Shown here: piece after piece, positions 26,809 through 37,580 of the stretch
Layout: every line of letters starts with the position of its first letter
Position numbering within the stretch: position 1 is the stretch's first letter
Source: Bin125 sp026705025
GTDB lineage: Bacteria > Chloroflexota > Dehalococcoidia > Bin125
Direction of reading: 5' to 3'
Assembly (NCBI GenBank): GCA_026705025.1
Contig: JAPPBN010000013.1
Span: forward strand, 59,941 to 123,940
DNA length: 64,000 nucleotides
Translations under genes and position numbers: made by a program
Notes under the pieces: generated by a model
What the model was told of the DNA's origin: nothing
Database searches by the model: none
What the model saw: only the letters and a program-made list of their open reading frames with translations

Positions 26809-27597
26809 ATGACCGAACGACCCCTCGTCCTGGCCACCAACGACGACGGCATCGAAGCTCCCGGCCTCTGGCATCTCGCCGAGGCCGTGCTCGACTTCGC
26901 CGACGTCCTCGTCGTCGCACCCGCGTTCAATCAGTCCGGCATGTCAGCGTCGGTCACGCTGCGACAGGACCTGGAGACGGAACGCGCCCACTCACTACTC
27001 GACGGCGTCGACGCCTGGCAGGTCAACGGCACCCCCACCGACGCGGTCCTCCACGGCATCCGCCACCTGGCCCCGCGACACATCGACATGATCGTCTCTG
27101 GCGTCAATCCCGGACCCAACGTCGGACGCGACATCCTCCACTCCGGCACCGTCATGGCCGCCATGCAGGGCTACCTGCGAAACCTGCCCAGCGTCGCCGC
27201 GTCGCTCTGGTCCTTCGAGGACGACCATCTCCGCGACGCTGCGATCATCGCCGGACGCATCGCTCAACGGCTGCTGGCCAGCGGACAGATCCAGTTCCTC
27301 AACGTCAACGCGCCCGATCGGTCGATCTCCGATTTCGCCGGCGTCCGCGTCACCCCGGTCGCCAACGTCTCCCCGTCTCGTGTCATCGACCGAACCGACG
27401 AACACGGAGCGACCCGCCGGCAGCTCGTCCTGCGTCCCGACGCCAGTATTGCTCCCAACACGGACGTCGCCGCCATCATCGAGGGTGCTGTCACCGTCAC
27501 CCCGTTGCACAACGACCTCACATTTCACGCCATGCTTGCCGATGCCGCAACGATCGTCGGCGACGTCAACACGCTCCTCGACGGCGCGATAGACTGA
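26809..27597 (+). CDS. surE: 5'/3'-nucleotidase SurE
   Basis: SurE is a metal-dependent nucleoside monophosphatase and exopolyphosphatase used under stress. The 262-residue protein starts VLATNDDGIEAPGL (DD metal ligands, residues 11-12), has APAFNQSGMSASVTL, VNGTPTDAVLHGI and VSGVNPGPNVGRDILHSGTV with the conserved Ser, Asn and His. Normal length. It is 42 nt before yebC. Confidence 0.94.
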   Translation: MTERPLVLATNDDGIEAPGLWHLAEAVLDFADVLVVAPAFNQSGMSASVTLRQDLETERAHSLLDGVDAWQVNGTPTDAVLHGIRHLAPRHIDMIVSGVNPGPNVGRDILHSGTVMAAMQGYLRNLPSVAASLWSFEDDHLRDAAIIAGRIAQRLLASGQIQFLNVNAPDRSISDFAGVRVTPVANVSPSRVIDRTDEHGATRRQLVLRPDASIAPNTDVAAIIEGAVTVTPLHNDLTFHAMLADAATIVGDVNTLLDGAID

Positions 27598-27639
27598 TCT
27601 TCCCAGTCGCAGCCGCTTGATCGCACGGGAGTTCGACAA

Positions 27640-28386
27640 ATGGCCGGTCATTCCAAATGGGCCCAGATCAAGCGCAAGAAAGGCGTCACCGACGCCAAGC
27701 GCGGCCAGCTCTTCACCAAGCTCGGACGCGAAATCGCCGTCGCCGTCCGCTCCGGTGGACCGAAGCCCGAGGAAAACTCCGCCCTCCGGCTCGCGGTCGA
27801 ACGCGCCCGTGCCTCCAACATGCCCAACGCCAACATCCAGCGCGCCATCGATCGCGCCTCCGGCGGCGGAGACGGATCGCAGCTGGAAGAGATCCGCTAC
27901 GAGGCCTACGGACCCGGCGGCGCGGCCCTCCTCATCGATTCGCTCACCGACAACCGCAACCGCACCGTATCTGAGGTCCGCGCCGCCCTCACCCGGGCCG
28001 GCACCGGCATCGCCGAGTCAGGCGCCGTCGCCTGGCTCTTCGAGCAGAAGGGCGTGATCGCCGTCGACGTCGACGAACAGCTCGACCCTGACGACATCAT
28101 GCTCGCCGCAATCGACGGCGGCGCAGAGGACGTCGACGTCGAGGAAGGACTGGTCGAGGTCATCACCGCGCCCGCCGACCTGGAGTCCGCTCGCAACGCG
28201 GTCGAGGAGGTCGGCGCGCCGATCGCCTCGGCCGAGGTCGTCATGCGCGCCACCAACACCGTCCCCGTCGACACCGACCAGGCCGGCAAGCTGATGCGCC
28301 TGATCGACTCCCTCGAAGACCTCGACGATGTCCAGCGAGTCTTCACCAACGCCGACTTCCCCGACGCCGCCCTCGTCGAGGCGTAG
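27640..28386 (+). CDS. yebC: YebC/TACO1-family translation or transcription factor
   Basis: The 248-residue protein begins AGHSKWAQIKRKKGVTDAKR, has NMPNANIQRAIDRASGG and YEAYGPGGAALLID, the hallmarks of the family. Members have been described as transcriptional regulators and, more recently, as factors that help translation of proline runs; which applies here cannot be read. GGGAG precedes the ATG. It stands just before ruvC-ruvA, the order seen in many bacteria. Confidence 0.95.
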   Translation: MAGHSKWAQIKRKKGVTDAKRGQLFTKLGREIAVAVRSGGPKPEENSALRLAVERARASNMPNANIQRAIDRASGGGDGSQLEEIRYEAYGPGGAALLIDSLTDNRNRTVSEVRAALTRAGTGIAESGAVAWLFEQKGVIAVDVDEQLDPDDIMLAAIDGGAEDVDVEEGLVEVITAPADLESARNAVEEVGAPIASAEVVMRATNTVPVDTDQAGKLMRLIDSLEDLDDVQRVFTNADFPDAALVEA

Positions 28387-28389
28387 ACT
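28384..28389 (+). promoter_or_regulatory. -10 box of ruvC promoter (leaderless type)
   Basis: TAGACT overlaps the yebC stop and is 6 nt before the ruvC ATG, so ruvCA can be transcribed separately from yebC as a leaderless mRNA. Confidence 0.5.
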
Positions 28390-28395
28390 CGATCC

Positions 28396-28890
28396 ATGAC
28401 CCGCATCCTCGGCATCGACCCCGGCCTCAATGCCACAGGCTGGGGACTGCTGGAGATCGCCCCCGACGGCGCCGCCGGCCTCCGCTGGGGCACAATCCGC
28501 CCTCCCCACGGACCCTTATCCGAGCGACTGAACAACATCAACTGGCGCGTCAAAGAACTGATTGAGCGCCACCGCCCCGACGCCGTCGCCATTGAACGAC
28601 CCTTCAACCACAAGAACGTGAAGACTGCGGTGTTGTTGGGACAGGCCCAGGCCGCCGCCATGATCGCCGCCGCCGCCATGGGCGTCACCGTCCACGAGTA
28701 TCCGCCCAGGCAGGTCAAGGAAGCCGTCGCCGGCCTCGGCTCCGCCGACAAGCCGGCCGTCAAGCAGGCCCTGATCGCGCGGCTCGGCTTGGCCGAGCTC
28801 GACGCCCCCGCCGACGCCGCCGACGCGCTCGCCATCGCCTTCTGCCACCACCTGATGACGCCGATCGAAGAAAAGCTGGAGATCCTGTGA
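28396..28890 (+). CDS. ruvC: Holliday junction resolvase RuvC
   Basis: RuvC cuts Holliday junctions symmetrically. The 164-residue protein has the four acidic catalytic positions in context: Asp in ILGIDPGLNATGWG, Glu in VAIERPF, and the Asp pair in ADAADALAIAFCHH. The length is typical. ruvA overlaps its stop codon (GTGA). No ruvB follows. Confidence 0.95.
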   Translation: MTRILGIDPGLNATGWGLLEIAPDGAAGLRWGTIRPPHGPLSERLNNINWRVKELIERHRPDAVAIERPFNHKNVKTAVLLGQAQAAAMIAAAAMGVTVHEYPPRQVKEAVAGLGSADKPAVKQALIARLGLAELDAPADAADALAIAFCHHLMTPIEEKLEIL

Positions 28891-29540
28891 TCTCCCGCAT
28901 CCGCGGCCGTGCCGTCGACTGGCATGAGGAGTCCCAGAGCGTCGAGATTGACACCGGCTCCGAGGCAGGCGGCCTCGTTTACGAAGTCCGGCTACCCACG
29001 GCCGTCTGGCTCGCGCTGGAAGACAACCGACCCGACGTCCTCGACCTCTTCACCCACTACCACGTCCCCGACCGCGCGCCCGTGCCCGTGATTATTGGTT
29101 TTCTCAGGAAAACCGAGCGCGATTTCTTTCGGAAACTCATCGGGGTGCCCCAGATGGGCGTCGCCAAAGCCCAGCAGGCCCTCGCCGCCTCCGTCTCCAC
29201 CATCGCCCAGGCCATCGAGGCCGAGGACCGTCGCACATTAACCCAGCTCCCCGGCATCGGCGCCCGTCAGGCCGACCGCATCATCGCCGACCTCAAGGGC
29301 AAAGTCGTCGAAGAAGCGATGCTCGTCGACGAAGGCTTCGACACCAAAGCCAGACGCCCGGTCAAACCCACCGACGACATCGCCGCCGACGCCACCGAAG
29401 CCCTCCTTACCCTCGGCTACACCCGCCGAGACGCCGACCGCTGGATCGCCGCCGTCCTCAGCGCCCCCGATCTCGAACCACCCCAATCCACCGAAGACCT
29501 CCTCCGCTCCGTCCTCGAACACATCGGCTCAACCCCCTAA
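28887..29540 (+). CDS. ruvA: Holliday junction branch-migration protein RuvA
   Basis: RuvA tetramers hold the four-way junction and recruit the RuvB motor. The 217-residue protein has the N-terminal OB fold (ISRIRGRAVDW ...), two helix-hairpin-helix motifs (LIGVPQMGVAKAQQAL and LPGIGARQADRIIADLKGKV) and a C-terminal RuvB-binding domain (ATEALLTLGYTRRDADRWI). The first HhH has GVPQMG where VPGVG is usual. GTG start overlaps ruvC. RuvB is not encoded nearby. Confidence 0.93.
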   Translation: MISRIRGRAVDWHEESQSVEIDTGSEAGGLVYEVRLPTAVWLALEDNRPDVLDLFTHYHVPDRAPVPVIIGFLRKTERDFFRKLIGVPQMGVAKAQQALAASVSTIAQAIEAEDRRTLTQLPGIGARQADRIIADLKGKVVEEAMLVDEGFDTKARRPVKPTDDIAADATEALLTLGYTRRDADRWIAAVLSAPDLEPPQSTEDLLRSVLEHIGSTP

Positions 29541-29682
29541 CCCCCCCCATCCACACCCCACCCGCCACCAACCCCACCCCCGCCGCCCTCACCCATCCCC
29601 GCCGCCACCCTCCCCCGCCGCCACCAACCCCCTCCCCGCCGCCACCAACCCCCCATCCCCTCACCGCCCCGCCCCCCTCCGA
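29541..29682. repeat. C-rich polypyrimidine tract (G-run tract on minus strand)
   Basis: Directly after ruvA the plus strand is almost only C, A and T with many runs of 4-7 C, broken by CCGCCGCCACC-like steps. The minus strand therefore has many G runs of four or more, enough for G-quadruplex folding. The local composition is unlike any coding DNA here; no gene is supported. Confidence 0.7.
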
Positions 29683-29683
29683 T

Positions 29684-29704
29684 GCCCCGCACTTGATGCG
29701 GGGC
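29684..29704. terminator. Short strong hairpin downstream of ruvA
   Basis: GCCCCGCA-CTTGA-TGCGGGGC is a perfect 8-bp stem with a 5-nt loop. It may terminate ruvCA transcription; near-identical palindromes are common dispersed elements in other bacteria, so it may also be a REP-like repeat. Confidence 0.5.
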
Positions 29705-29852
29705 CCAGACCGCGATCACAAATCGCAGCCGAACACTGCCCCCGCCTCCAATTCCCACCTCGCCGCTCATCAGCACCTATGTACTGATACAATGACGGCG
29801 GACGTATCCAGATGACCTGCTGAGAGACAAGCCGTGCCCCGATCTGACGCCC

Positions 29853-29942
29853 CCGAACCCACGCCTCCACAGCCGTCCACGCCCGCACCCAGCCGTCCAA
29901 ATCCTTCCAGAATCGAACAAATCCGAACAAGACCGCACGCCA
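29853..29942 (+). repeat. Helically phased 10-bp motif array A (upstream of uvrB)
   Basis: Nine consecutive 10-mers in exact register: CCGAACCCAC, GCCTCCACAG, CCGTCCACGC, CCGCACCCAG, CCGTCCAAAT, CCTTCCAGAA, TCGAACAAAT, CCGAACAAGA, CCGCACGCCA. The shared core is CYGRAC followed by A-rich bases. A period of 10 is not a multiple of 3, so this is not a coding repeat. It lies ~205 bp before uvrB and reads in the uvrB direction. Three related arrays occur elsewhere in the window. Confidence 0.7.
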
Positions 29943-29960
29943 ACACCATGAGTTCGACTC

Positions 29961-30062
29961 ACAAAACCCGCTCAGAATTGATCAAAATTGATCACCCTCC
30001 TGCCACGATCCCCAGCAAAACACTGGAGATCACCCCTGCAATGCGTCCCAGAAAAAATTTCC
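29961..30062 (+). repeat. ~100-bp conserved non-coding block, copy 1
   Basis: Contains ACAAAACC, CAAAATTG, CACGATCCCC, GCAAAACACTGG and AAAAAATTTCC in this order. The same features in the same order are found on the minus strand at 38447-38549, upstream of the uracil-DNA glycosylase gene. Reading frames are not kept between copies (a 1-nt shift after AAAATTGA), so the conservation is at DNA or RNA level. The rest of 29705-30133 shows no gene. Confidence 0.65.
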
Positions 30063-30133
30063 ACCGGAACCCGTCAGCCAACAGACTTGGAGCCAACCCG
30101 CCCCATCAACCCAGCCAACCCCGACAATCTCGC

Positions 30134-30139
30134 TAAGCT
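30134..30139 (+). promoter_or_regulatory. -10 box of uvrB promoter (leaderless type)
   Basis: TAAGCT, 7 nt (CTCTCTC), then the uvrB ATG; no ribosome binding site is present. Confidence 0.45.
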
Positions 30140-30146
30140 CTCTCTC

Positions 30147-32288
<2,142 letters not shown>

Positions 32289-32419
32289 CTCGTCTATCTG
32301 GTCGGCGGTCCGTTCTGTCACCCGACTTCGGACTTGATACCGTCGGATCGACGCGCACGCGTCCGCGCTGCTATCATCTGGCGCGCCTGACGTGGCGAGT
32401 GCGATGAGAGCAACATCCG

Positions 32420-33250
32420 GTGGCTGACGAACCCGAACCTGAACGCTGGCGACGCGCCAATGCCGACGCGCCGCCCTCATGGCTGGGCGGTGGTCCCGAG
32501 CAGGAAGAAGCGCGCGCCTGCGCCTTCTGCGGCGAAGTCCCGCCGCCCGCATCATCCTTCTGTCCCAATTGCGGCCGTGCCGTGACGGCGTCGCTCCTCC
32601 CTCAGCAAGGCAAGGCCGCAACTGTCCTCTTCACCGACATCGAAGATTCCACCCATCTCACCGAGCGCCTCGGCGACCTCCAATGGGAGACGATCATCGA
32701 CGAACACAACGAGATCGTCCGGGGAGAGTTGCATCAGCACGCGGGATTCGAGGTCAAGCTGACCGGCGACGGCTTCTTGATTGTCTTCGCAGACGGGATG
32801 CAAGCGCTGCGCTGTGCCGCCCACGTGCAACAGCAGGTGACCGAGTTCGCCGATCAGCGAGGCGCTTCCTGGCCGGTGCGAGTGAGAATGGGCATCCACC
32901 GCGGCGATGTCATCCTCAGACCGGGTGGCGACATTCTCGGACGAACCGTCAACATGGCCGCCAGGATCATGGCCAAGGGTCGCGGCGGATCGATCGTCGT
33001 GTCACAGGCACTGCGCGACGACGTCAGACGCCAGGTTCGGCCCGAGTTCTGGGTCGATATGGGCGCCCGCCGCGTGCGCGGTCTCGACCGGCGAGAGCGC
33101 ATGTACATGTTCAAGTGGCCCGAGTACCTGGGCCACGAGGCAGCCCCCCTCCAGCCCGGGCCCGAACCGTTGGCGTCGCTGCCGGACAGCCTCGACGACC
33201 CCTTCGATCCGTCCCTGATCGAAGCGGAAACGGCCGCGGTCGAGGGCTAG
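32420..33250 (+). CDS. Class III adenylate/guanylate cyclase with N-terminal zinc ribbon
   Basis: The 276-residue protein has a zinc ribbon at residues 33-52 (CAFCGEVPPPASSFCPNCGR) and then a class III cyclase domain: first metal Asp in LFTDIEDSTHLTERLGD, second in KLTGDGFLIVF, RMGIHRGDV and the transition-state GRTVNMAARIM. This suggests an active cytosolic cyclase that makes cAMP (Lys and Asp-type specificity not fully certain). The GTG start is at the 5' end of the frame. No sensor domain other than the ribbon is present. Convergent with ftsK. Confidence 0.88.
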   Translation: MADEPEPERWRRANADAPPSWLGGGPEQEEARACAFCGEVPPPASSFCPNCGRAVTASLLPQQGKAATVLFTDIEDSTHLTERLGDLQWETIIDEHNEIVRGELHQHAGFEVKLTGDGFLIVFADGMQALRCAAHVQQQVTEFADQRGASWPVRVRMGIHRGDVILRPGGDILGRTVNMAARIMAKGRGGSIVVSQALRDDVRRQVRPEFWVDMGARRVRGLDRRERMYMFKWPEYLGHEAAPLQPGPEPLASLPDSLDDPFDPSLIEAETAAVEG

Positions 33251-33259
33251 TCGGTCACT

Positions 33260-35827
33260 TCAGTCGGACTGGGCCAGCACCCGCCTCGAACGACCGCCGT
33301 CCGCACCCTCGATCACCCCGCTCTGCTCCAACTGATCGATCAAACGCTCCGCCCGTGGTCGGCCCACCCGCATCCGTCGCTGCAGCAAGGAAGCCGAGAC
33401 CCGCTCGTACTCCCGCGCCAACTCCGTCGCCTCGCCGAGCCGGGTGTCCAGCTCCGCAGTAGGTATCGGCCCAGGCTCAACCACGATGTCCGCCGGTTCG
33501 TCCGATCCGTCCGCTTCCAACGCCGACTCCAGCGTCGATGTCAGCGTCCGCAGGTCCGACTGAGCTCCCCGCGCGGCAACCTCGCTCACCGCCTCCGGCG
33601 ACTGCTCAGAGATCTCTTCCAACACCTCGTCCAGCGTCTGCTGCTCGTTCCCGGCCTGATGCGGCGCCGCCCAGGACTCGATCAACCGCTCGATCTCCCC
33701 GTCTGAGACGAATGCCCCTTGCACCCGTCTCGGCTTGATCGAATCGGAGGACATGTACAACATGTCGCCCCGGCCCATCAGCTTCTCCGCTCCGGCCCGA
33801 TCCATGATCACCCGGGCGTCGGTCTGGGACGTGGTCGCGAAGGCAATCCGCGTGGGGAAGTTGGCCTTGATCAGGCCGGTGACCACGTCGACCGACGGCC
33901 GTTGCGTTGCGATCACCAGGTGAATCCCGACCGCCCGCGCCAGCTGGGCGAGTCGGACGATCTGACCCTCGACCTCCGCCGCCGCGGCCATCATCATGTC
34001 GGCCAACTCGTCCAACACGACGACCCAGTACGGCATCCGCTTGTCGATCGTCGGCAACGCGTTGTAGGCGATGATGTTGCGTGCCCGGTACTCCTCCAGC
34101 TTGCGATAGCGTCGGTCCATCTCCGCCACCACGACGCCCAGGACCGAGACCACTTCGTCCGGCTCCGTCACCACATGCGAGAACGCCAGGTGCGGGGCCG
34201 ACCCATAGTTGGTCAGCTCCACCCGCTTCGGGTCGACGAGGATCAGCCGCACTTCCTCCGGGGACTTCTGCATCAGCAGCGATGAGATGATCGTGTTGAT
34301 GCAGACCGACTTGCCCGATCCCGTCGCGCCAGCGATCAGCACGTGCGGCATGTGAGTCAGGTCCGTGATCACCGGGTTGCCGGTCACGTCCCGGCCGAGC
34401 GCAATCGGCAATCCGCCCTGCGACGCCATCTGCAGGAACTCCGGCGATTCGATCAGGCCGCGCAGCGCCACGATTCGCGTGTCAGCATTCGGCACTTCGA
34501 CGCCAACGATCGGCTGCCCGGGCACGGGTGCCTCGATCCGAATCGAAGGGGCGGCCAGCGCCAATGCCAGATCGTCCGCCAGGCGCGTGATCCGGTTGAC
34601 CCGCACCCTGGTCCGCGAGACCTCCTCGGTCTGCATGACCTGCTGGCCGTGCTCGTCGAGCAGGGGAGTGCCCGACTCATCCTTGGCCGGCGTCAGACGG
34701 GTCTTGATTTCCCAGCCCGGCTCGACGCCGAACTGCGTGATCGCCGGGCCCTCGTTGATCTGCGTCACGCTGGCGTCGACGCCGAACGAAGCGAGCGTGC
34801 GCTCAATGATCTGCGCCTGTTCCTCGGCCCCGGTCCGCAGCGTTGCCGCTGGATCTTCGTCCAGCAGGTTGATCGGCGGCAATCGCCAGCCATCGGCCGC
34901 CGTGCGGTCAAGCGTTCGTAATGTCGAAGGAGCCGCCGAGGAAGCTGTCGGCTTCCGCTTCGGCTGACTCGGCGGTTCCGGTACCGGAGGCGTCGAGTCA
35001 CTCGCCTCAGCACTGGTCATCGGCGGCCAGGCGGGCTCGGCCTGATGGACGGGAGCTGGCGCCGCAGCAGCGGGGACAGATCTGGACCGTGACGGAGGCG
35101 CCCCGCCCCTGGATTCTCGCCATTGCTCTCGAATTGTGCGTACGGCCAGGCGGAGTTCTCGAGCGGCCCAGATGACTCCGGCCCAGATCCCGACGAGCAC
35201 GGCGAGCGCGCCGCGCCCAACTCCGCGCGCCATGGCCCCGAGCGCACCCGGTCCCTTCTGCTTCACCTCACGACCGGACCAGCGCAGGGCGCGCTCGAGC
35301 GCACGACCGGCCGCGTTTGACACCGCCTGCGCAGCGGTCGGAGCGATCAGGGCGAATGCGCCGGCAAGTCCGATCAGGATGAGGCCCCAGCCGACCGGTG
35401 AATCGAGCCAGGCGCCGACCTGTCCGCCGGCGCCGTAGCGCGAGAGCGACACTCCGCCGAGTGATGCGTCGGGCGTGATCGCGCCGGCGACTCCCCAGAG
35501 GGCCAGCGCGGCCAGTCCGATCCCGGCGCTCTGCCGCGCCAGGCGTCGATCCTGGCGGACGGTCGTTCGGACCCACTGGATGCCGGTCAGAACGCCGACG
35601 ACTGCGACCACAGCGGCAAGGAGGTATGCGCCGCCGCCGAGCCAATGAACCACGACTTCTCGTTGGTCTGCGAATGGCAAGGAGGCCAACGTGACCCAAC
35701 CGGAGAACGCGGCGGCGACGAGGATCAGGAGCGCACCGAGGATTAGGCGTCGGTGCTGCGATATCCACAGTGAGATTCGGTCGGGCAGCGCCCGTTTGGG
35801 CCGCCGGGAAGCCGTGCTACTCGTCAT
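33260..35827 (-). CDS. ftsK: DNA translocase FtsK/SpoIIIE
   Basis: FtsK pumps DNA during division and chromosome dimer resolution. The 855-residue protein has four N-terminal membrane segments (about 28-50, 65-90, 105-120, 145-165), a Pro/Ser-rich linker (~240-310), the motor with Walker A AGATGSGKSVCIN and Walker B VVVLDELADMMM, and the C-terminal winged-helix gamma domain (ERVSASLLQRRMRVGRPRAERLIDQLEQSG). All parts are intact. Leftward, followed upstream by rnj on the same strand. Confidence 0.95.
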   Translation of the reverse strand: MTSSTASRRPKRALPDRISLWISQHRRLILGALLILVAAAFSGWVTLASLPFADQREVVVHWLGGGAYLLAAVVAVVGVLTGIQWVRTTVRQDRRLARQSAGIGLAALALWGVAGAITPDASLGGVSLSRYGAGGQVGAWLDSPVGWGLILIGLAGAFALIAPTAAQAVSNAAGRALERALRWSGREVKQKGPGALGAMARGVGRGALAVLVGIWAGVIWAARELRLAVRTIREQWRESRGGAPPSRSRSVPAAAAPAPVHQAEPAWPPMTSAEASDSTPPVPEPPSQPKRKPTASSAAPSTLRTLDRTAADGWRLPPINLLDEDPAATLRTGAEEQAQIIERTLASFGVDASVTQINEGPAITQFGVEPGWEIKTRLTPAKDESGTPLLDEHGQQVMQTEEVSRTRVRVNRITRLADDLALALAAPSIRIEAPVPGQPIVGVEVPNADTRIVALRGLIESPEFLQMASQGGLPIALGRDVTGNPVITDLTHMPHVLIAGATGSGKSVCINTIISSLLMQKSPEEVRLILVDPKRVELTNYGSAPHLAFSHVVTEPDEVVSVLGVVVAEMDRRYRKLEEYRARNIIAYNALPTIDKRMPYWVVVLDELADMMMAAAAEVEGQIVRLAQLARAVGIHLVIATQRPSVDVVTGLIKANFPTRIAFATTSQTDARVIMDRAGAEKLMGRGDMLYMSSDSIKPRRVQGAFVSDGEIERLIESWAAPHQAGNEQQTLDEVLEEISEQSPEAVSEVAARGAQSDLRTLTSTLESALEADGSDEPADIVVEPGPIPTAELDTRLGEATELAREYERVSASLLQRRMRVGRPRAERLIDQLEQSGVIEGADGGRSRRVLAQSD

Positions 35828-35868
35828 GCATCAGTTCAGCCGCGCAGGGACAGGCCCAATGCTGCCAA

Positions 35869-37554
35869 TCAGACCTGTACCGCCACCACTACCACCATAG
35901 GACGTTGTCTCGTTTCGCGTCGCAGATAGGCCGATACCTCCTGCTGAACCTGCCGTTCGCGCTTGTCCCAGGGCACCGGCTTCTTCGAATTCGCTCGTGA
36001 CTTCAGCACATCTCGAGCCACCTGCGACGCACCGGCCTTGAGGTTGTTCGCGGCGTGCATCTCGGCGAATCCGCGTGCGGCGACTTCAATCTCGCCGGAC
36101 AGTTCCCCGCTCTGCTCGTCGAGCGGCACGGCGACCAGCAGGAATCCGTCGCCGGCCAGTTTTTGCCGGTCGCGAATGATCGAGCGGTCGACGCCGCCCA
36201 CGTTCATGCCATCCACATAGACGTAGCTCGCCTCCACCTGGTCGACCACTGCGGACCGTTCGGCAGTCAACTCCAGTACGTCGCCGTCAAGCAGGATGTG
36301 TCGTTCGCCGTCGGCGATCTCCATCGACTCGGCCAGTTTGGAATGCAGCACCAGGTGGCGGTACTCGCCGTGGATCGGGACGAAGGCCTGCGGCTCGGTC
36401 AGCGACAGTACCGTCTTCAGCTCCTCCTGTGCGGCGTGTCCGCGCACGTGGACGTGCTCGTGGCCGGAGCCGACCGAGAACACCTCAACCCCGCGTCGGT
36501 AGAGGTTGTTGATCGTGTTGTTGACCGCCGATTCGTTGCCCGGGATCGGCGACGACGAGAGCACCACGGTGTCGCCCGGTTTCAGGTCGACGTCGCGATG
36601 CGAGCCGGTCGCCATGCGCGAGAGCGCTGCCATGGGCTCGCCCTGGGCGCCGGTGCAGATCACCACCGTGTTCTCGTCGTGCGCCGAACCCAGGTCGGTG
36701 ATCGGCCGCAGGCGACGATCGTCGGTCCGCACGTAGCCCAGGTCGCGCGACATGTCGATGTTCTTCTCCATCGATCGGCCGGTGGCGAAGACGACCCGTC
36801 CCGACTCCTCGGCCGCGTCGATGATCTGCTGAATTCTGGCGATCTGCGAGGCGAATGTCGCGATGATCACGCGGCCGGGCGCGGTCAGCAAGATCTGTTC
36901 CAGTGCATCTCCGACGAGCGTCTCCGACGGCGTCACGCCCGTTTTGTCGGCATAGGTCGAGTCGGAGCAGAGCAAGCGGACGCCTTCCTGCCCGTAGGCC
37001 GCCAGACGTTGCAGATCAGTCGGTTCCGACATCACGGGCGTGTGATCAATCTTGAAGTCGCCGGTGTGCACGATCAGCCCGGCTGGAGTTCGCAGGGCGA
37101 TGCCGAAGGCGTCGGGAATTGAGTGGGCGACCGGGAAAAACTCGGCTGAGATGCTGCCGAAGTCGAAGACGGAGCCGGTTCCGGCTTTGATCATGTCGGC
37201 GTCGAGGATTCCCGACTCTTCGAGCCGCCAGCCGATTAGGCCTAGCGCCAAGGGAGGACCGTAGATCGGCGCCTGGAGCTGGGGGATCAGGAAGCGCAGC
37301 GCGCCGATGTGGTCCTCGTGCCCGTGCGTGATCAGGTAACCGCGCAGCTTGTCGCGTCGCTCCAGCGCATAGGTGGCGTCGGGAATGATGTAGTCGACGC
37401 CGTGCATGTCTTCCGAGGGAAAGAGCAAGCCGGCGTCGACGATGACCATGTCATCGGCCGTTTCGTAGACCATCATGTTGCGGCCGATTTCGCCCAGGCC
37501 GCCCAGCGGCACCACCCGCACGGCGTCGCTGGGGATGTCGGACACGTCGTTCAC
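35869..37554 (-). CDS. rnj: Ribonuclease J
   Basis: RNase J is a metallo-beta-lactamase/beta-CASP ribonuclease with 5'-3' exo- and endonuclease activity that replaces RNase E in mRNA decay. The 561-residue protein has the metal motif THGHEDHIGA, the second His in VAHSIPDAFG, HTGDFKID, and the beta-CASP signatures CTGAQGEP and GHAAQEELK, plus VPIHGEYRHL and a C-terminal domain. GTG start with GAGG about 7 nt before it. Confidence 0.94.
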   Translation of the reverse strand: MNDVSDIPSDAVRVVPLGGLGEIGRNMMVYETADDMVIVDAGLLFPSEDMHGVDYIIPDATYALERRDKLRGYLITHGHEDHIGALRFLIPQLQAPIYGPPLALGLIGWRLEESGILDADMIKAGTGSVFDFGSISAEFFPVAHSIPDAFGIALRTPAGLIVHTGDFKIDHTPVMSEPTDLQRLAAYGQEGVRLLCSDSTYADKTGVTPSETLVGDALEQILLTAPGRVIIATFASQIARIQQIIDAAEESGRVVFATGRSMEKNIDMSRDLGYVRTDDRRLRPITDLGSAHDENTVVICTGAQGEPMAALSRMATGSHRDVDLKPGDTVVLSSSPIPGNESAVNNTINNLYRRGVEVFSVGSGHEHVHVRGHAAQEELKTVLSLTEPQAFVPIHGEYRHLVLHSKLAESMEIADGERHILLDGDVLELTAERSAVVDQVEASYVYVDGMNVGGVDRSIIRDRQKLAGDGFLLVAVPLDEQSGELSGEIEVAARGFAEMHAANNLKAGASQVARDVLKSRANSKKPVPWDKRERQVQQEVSAYLRRETRQRPMVVVVAVQV

Positions 37555-37580
37555 TGGTTCCTCACTCTGACGCCAGGTTG

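Noticed and set aside
29853..29942. CRISPR array or coding tandem repeat
   Set aside because: Units are 10 bp without spacers, and the period is not a multiple of three; no cas genes are present.
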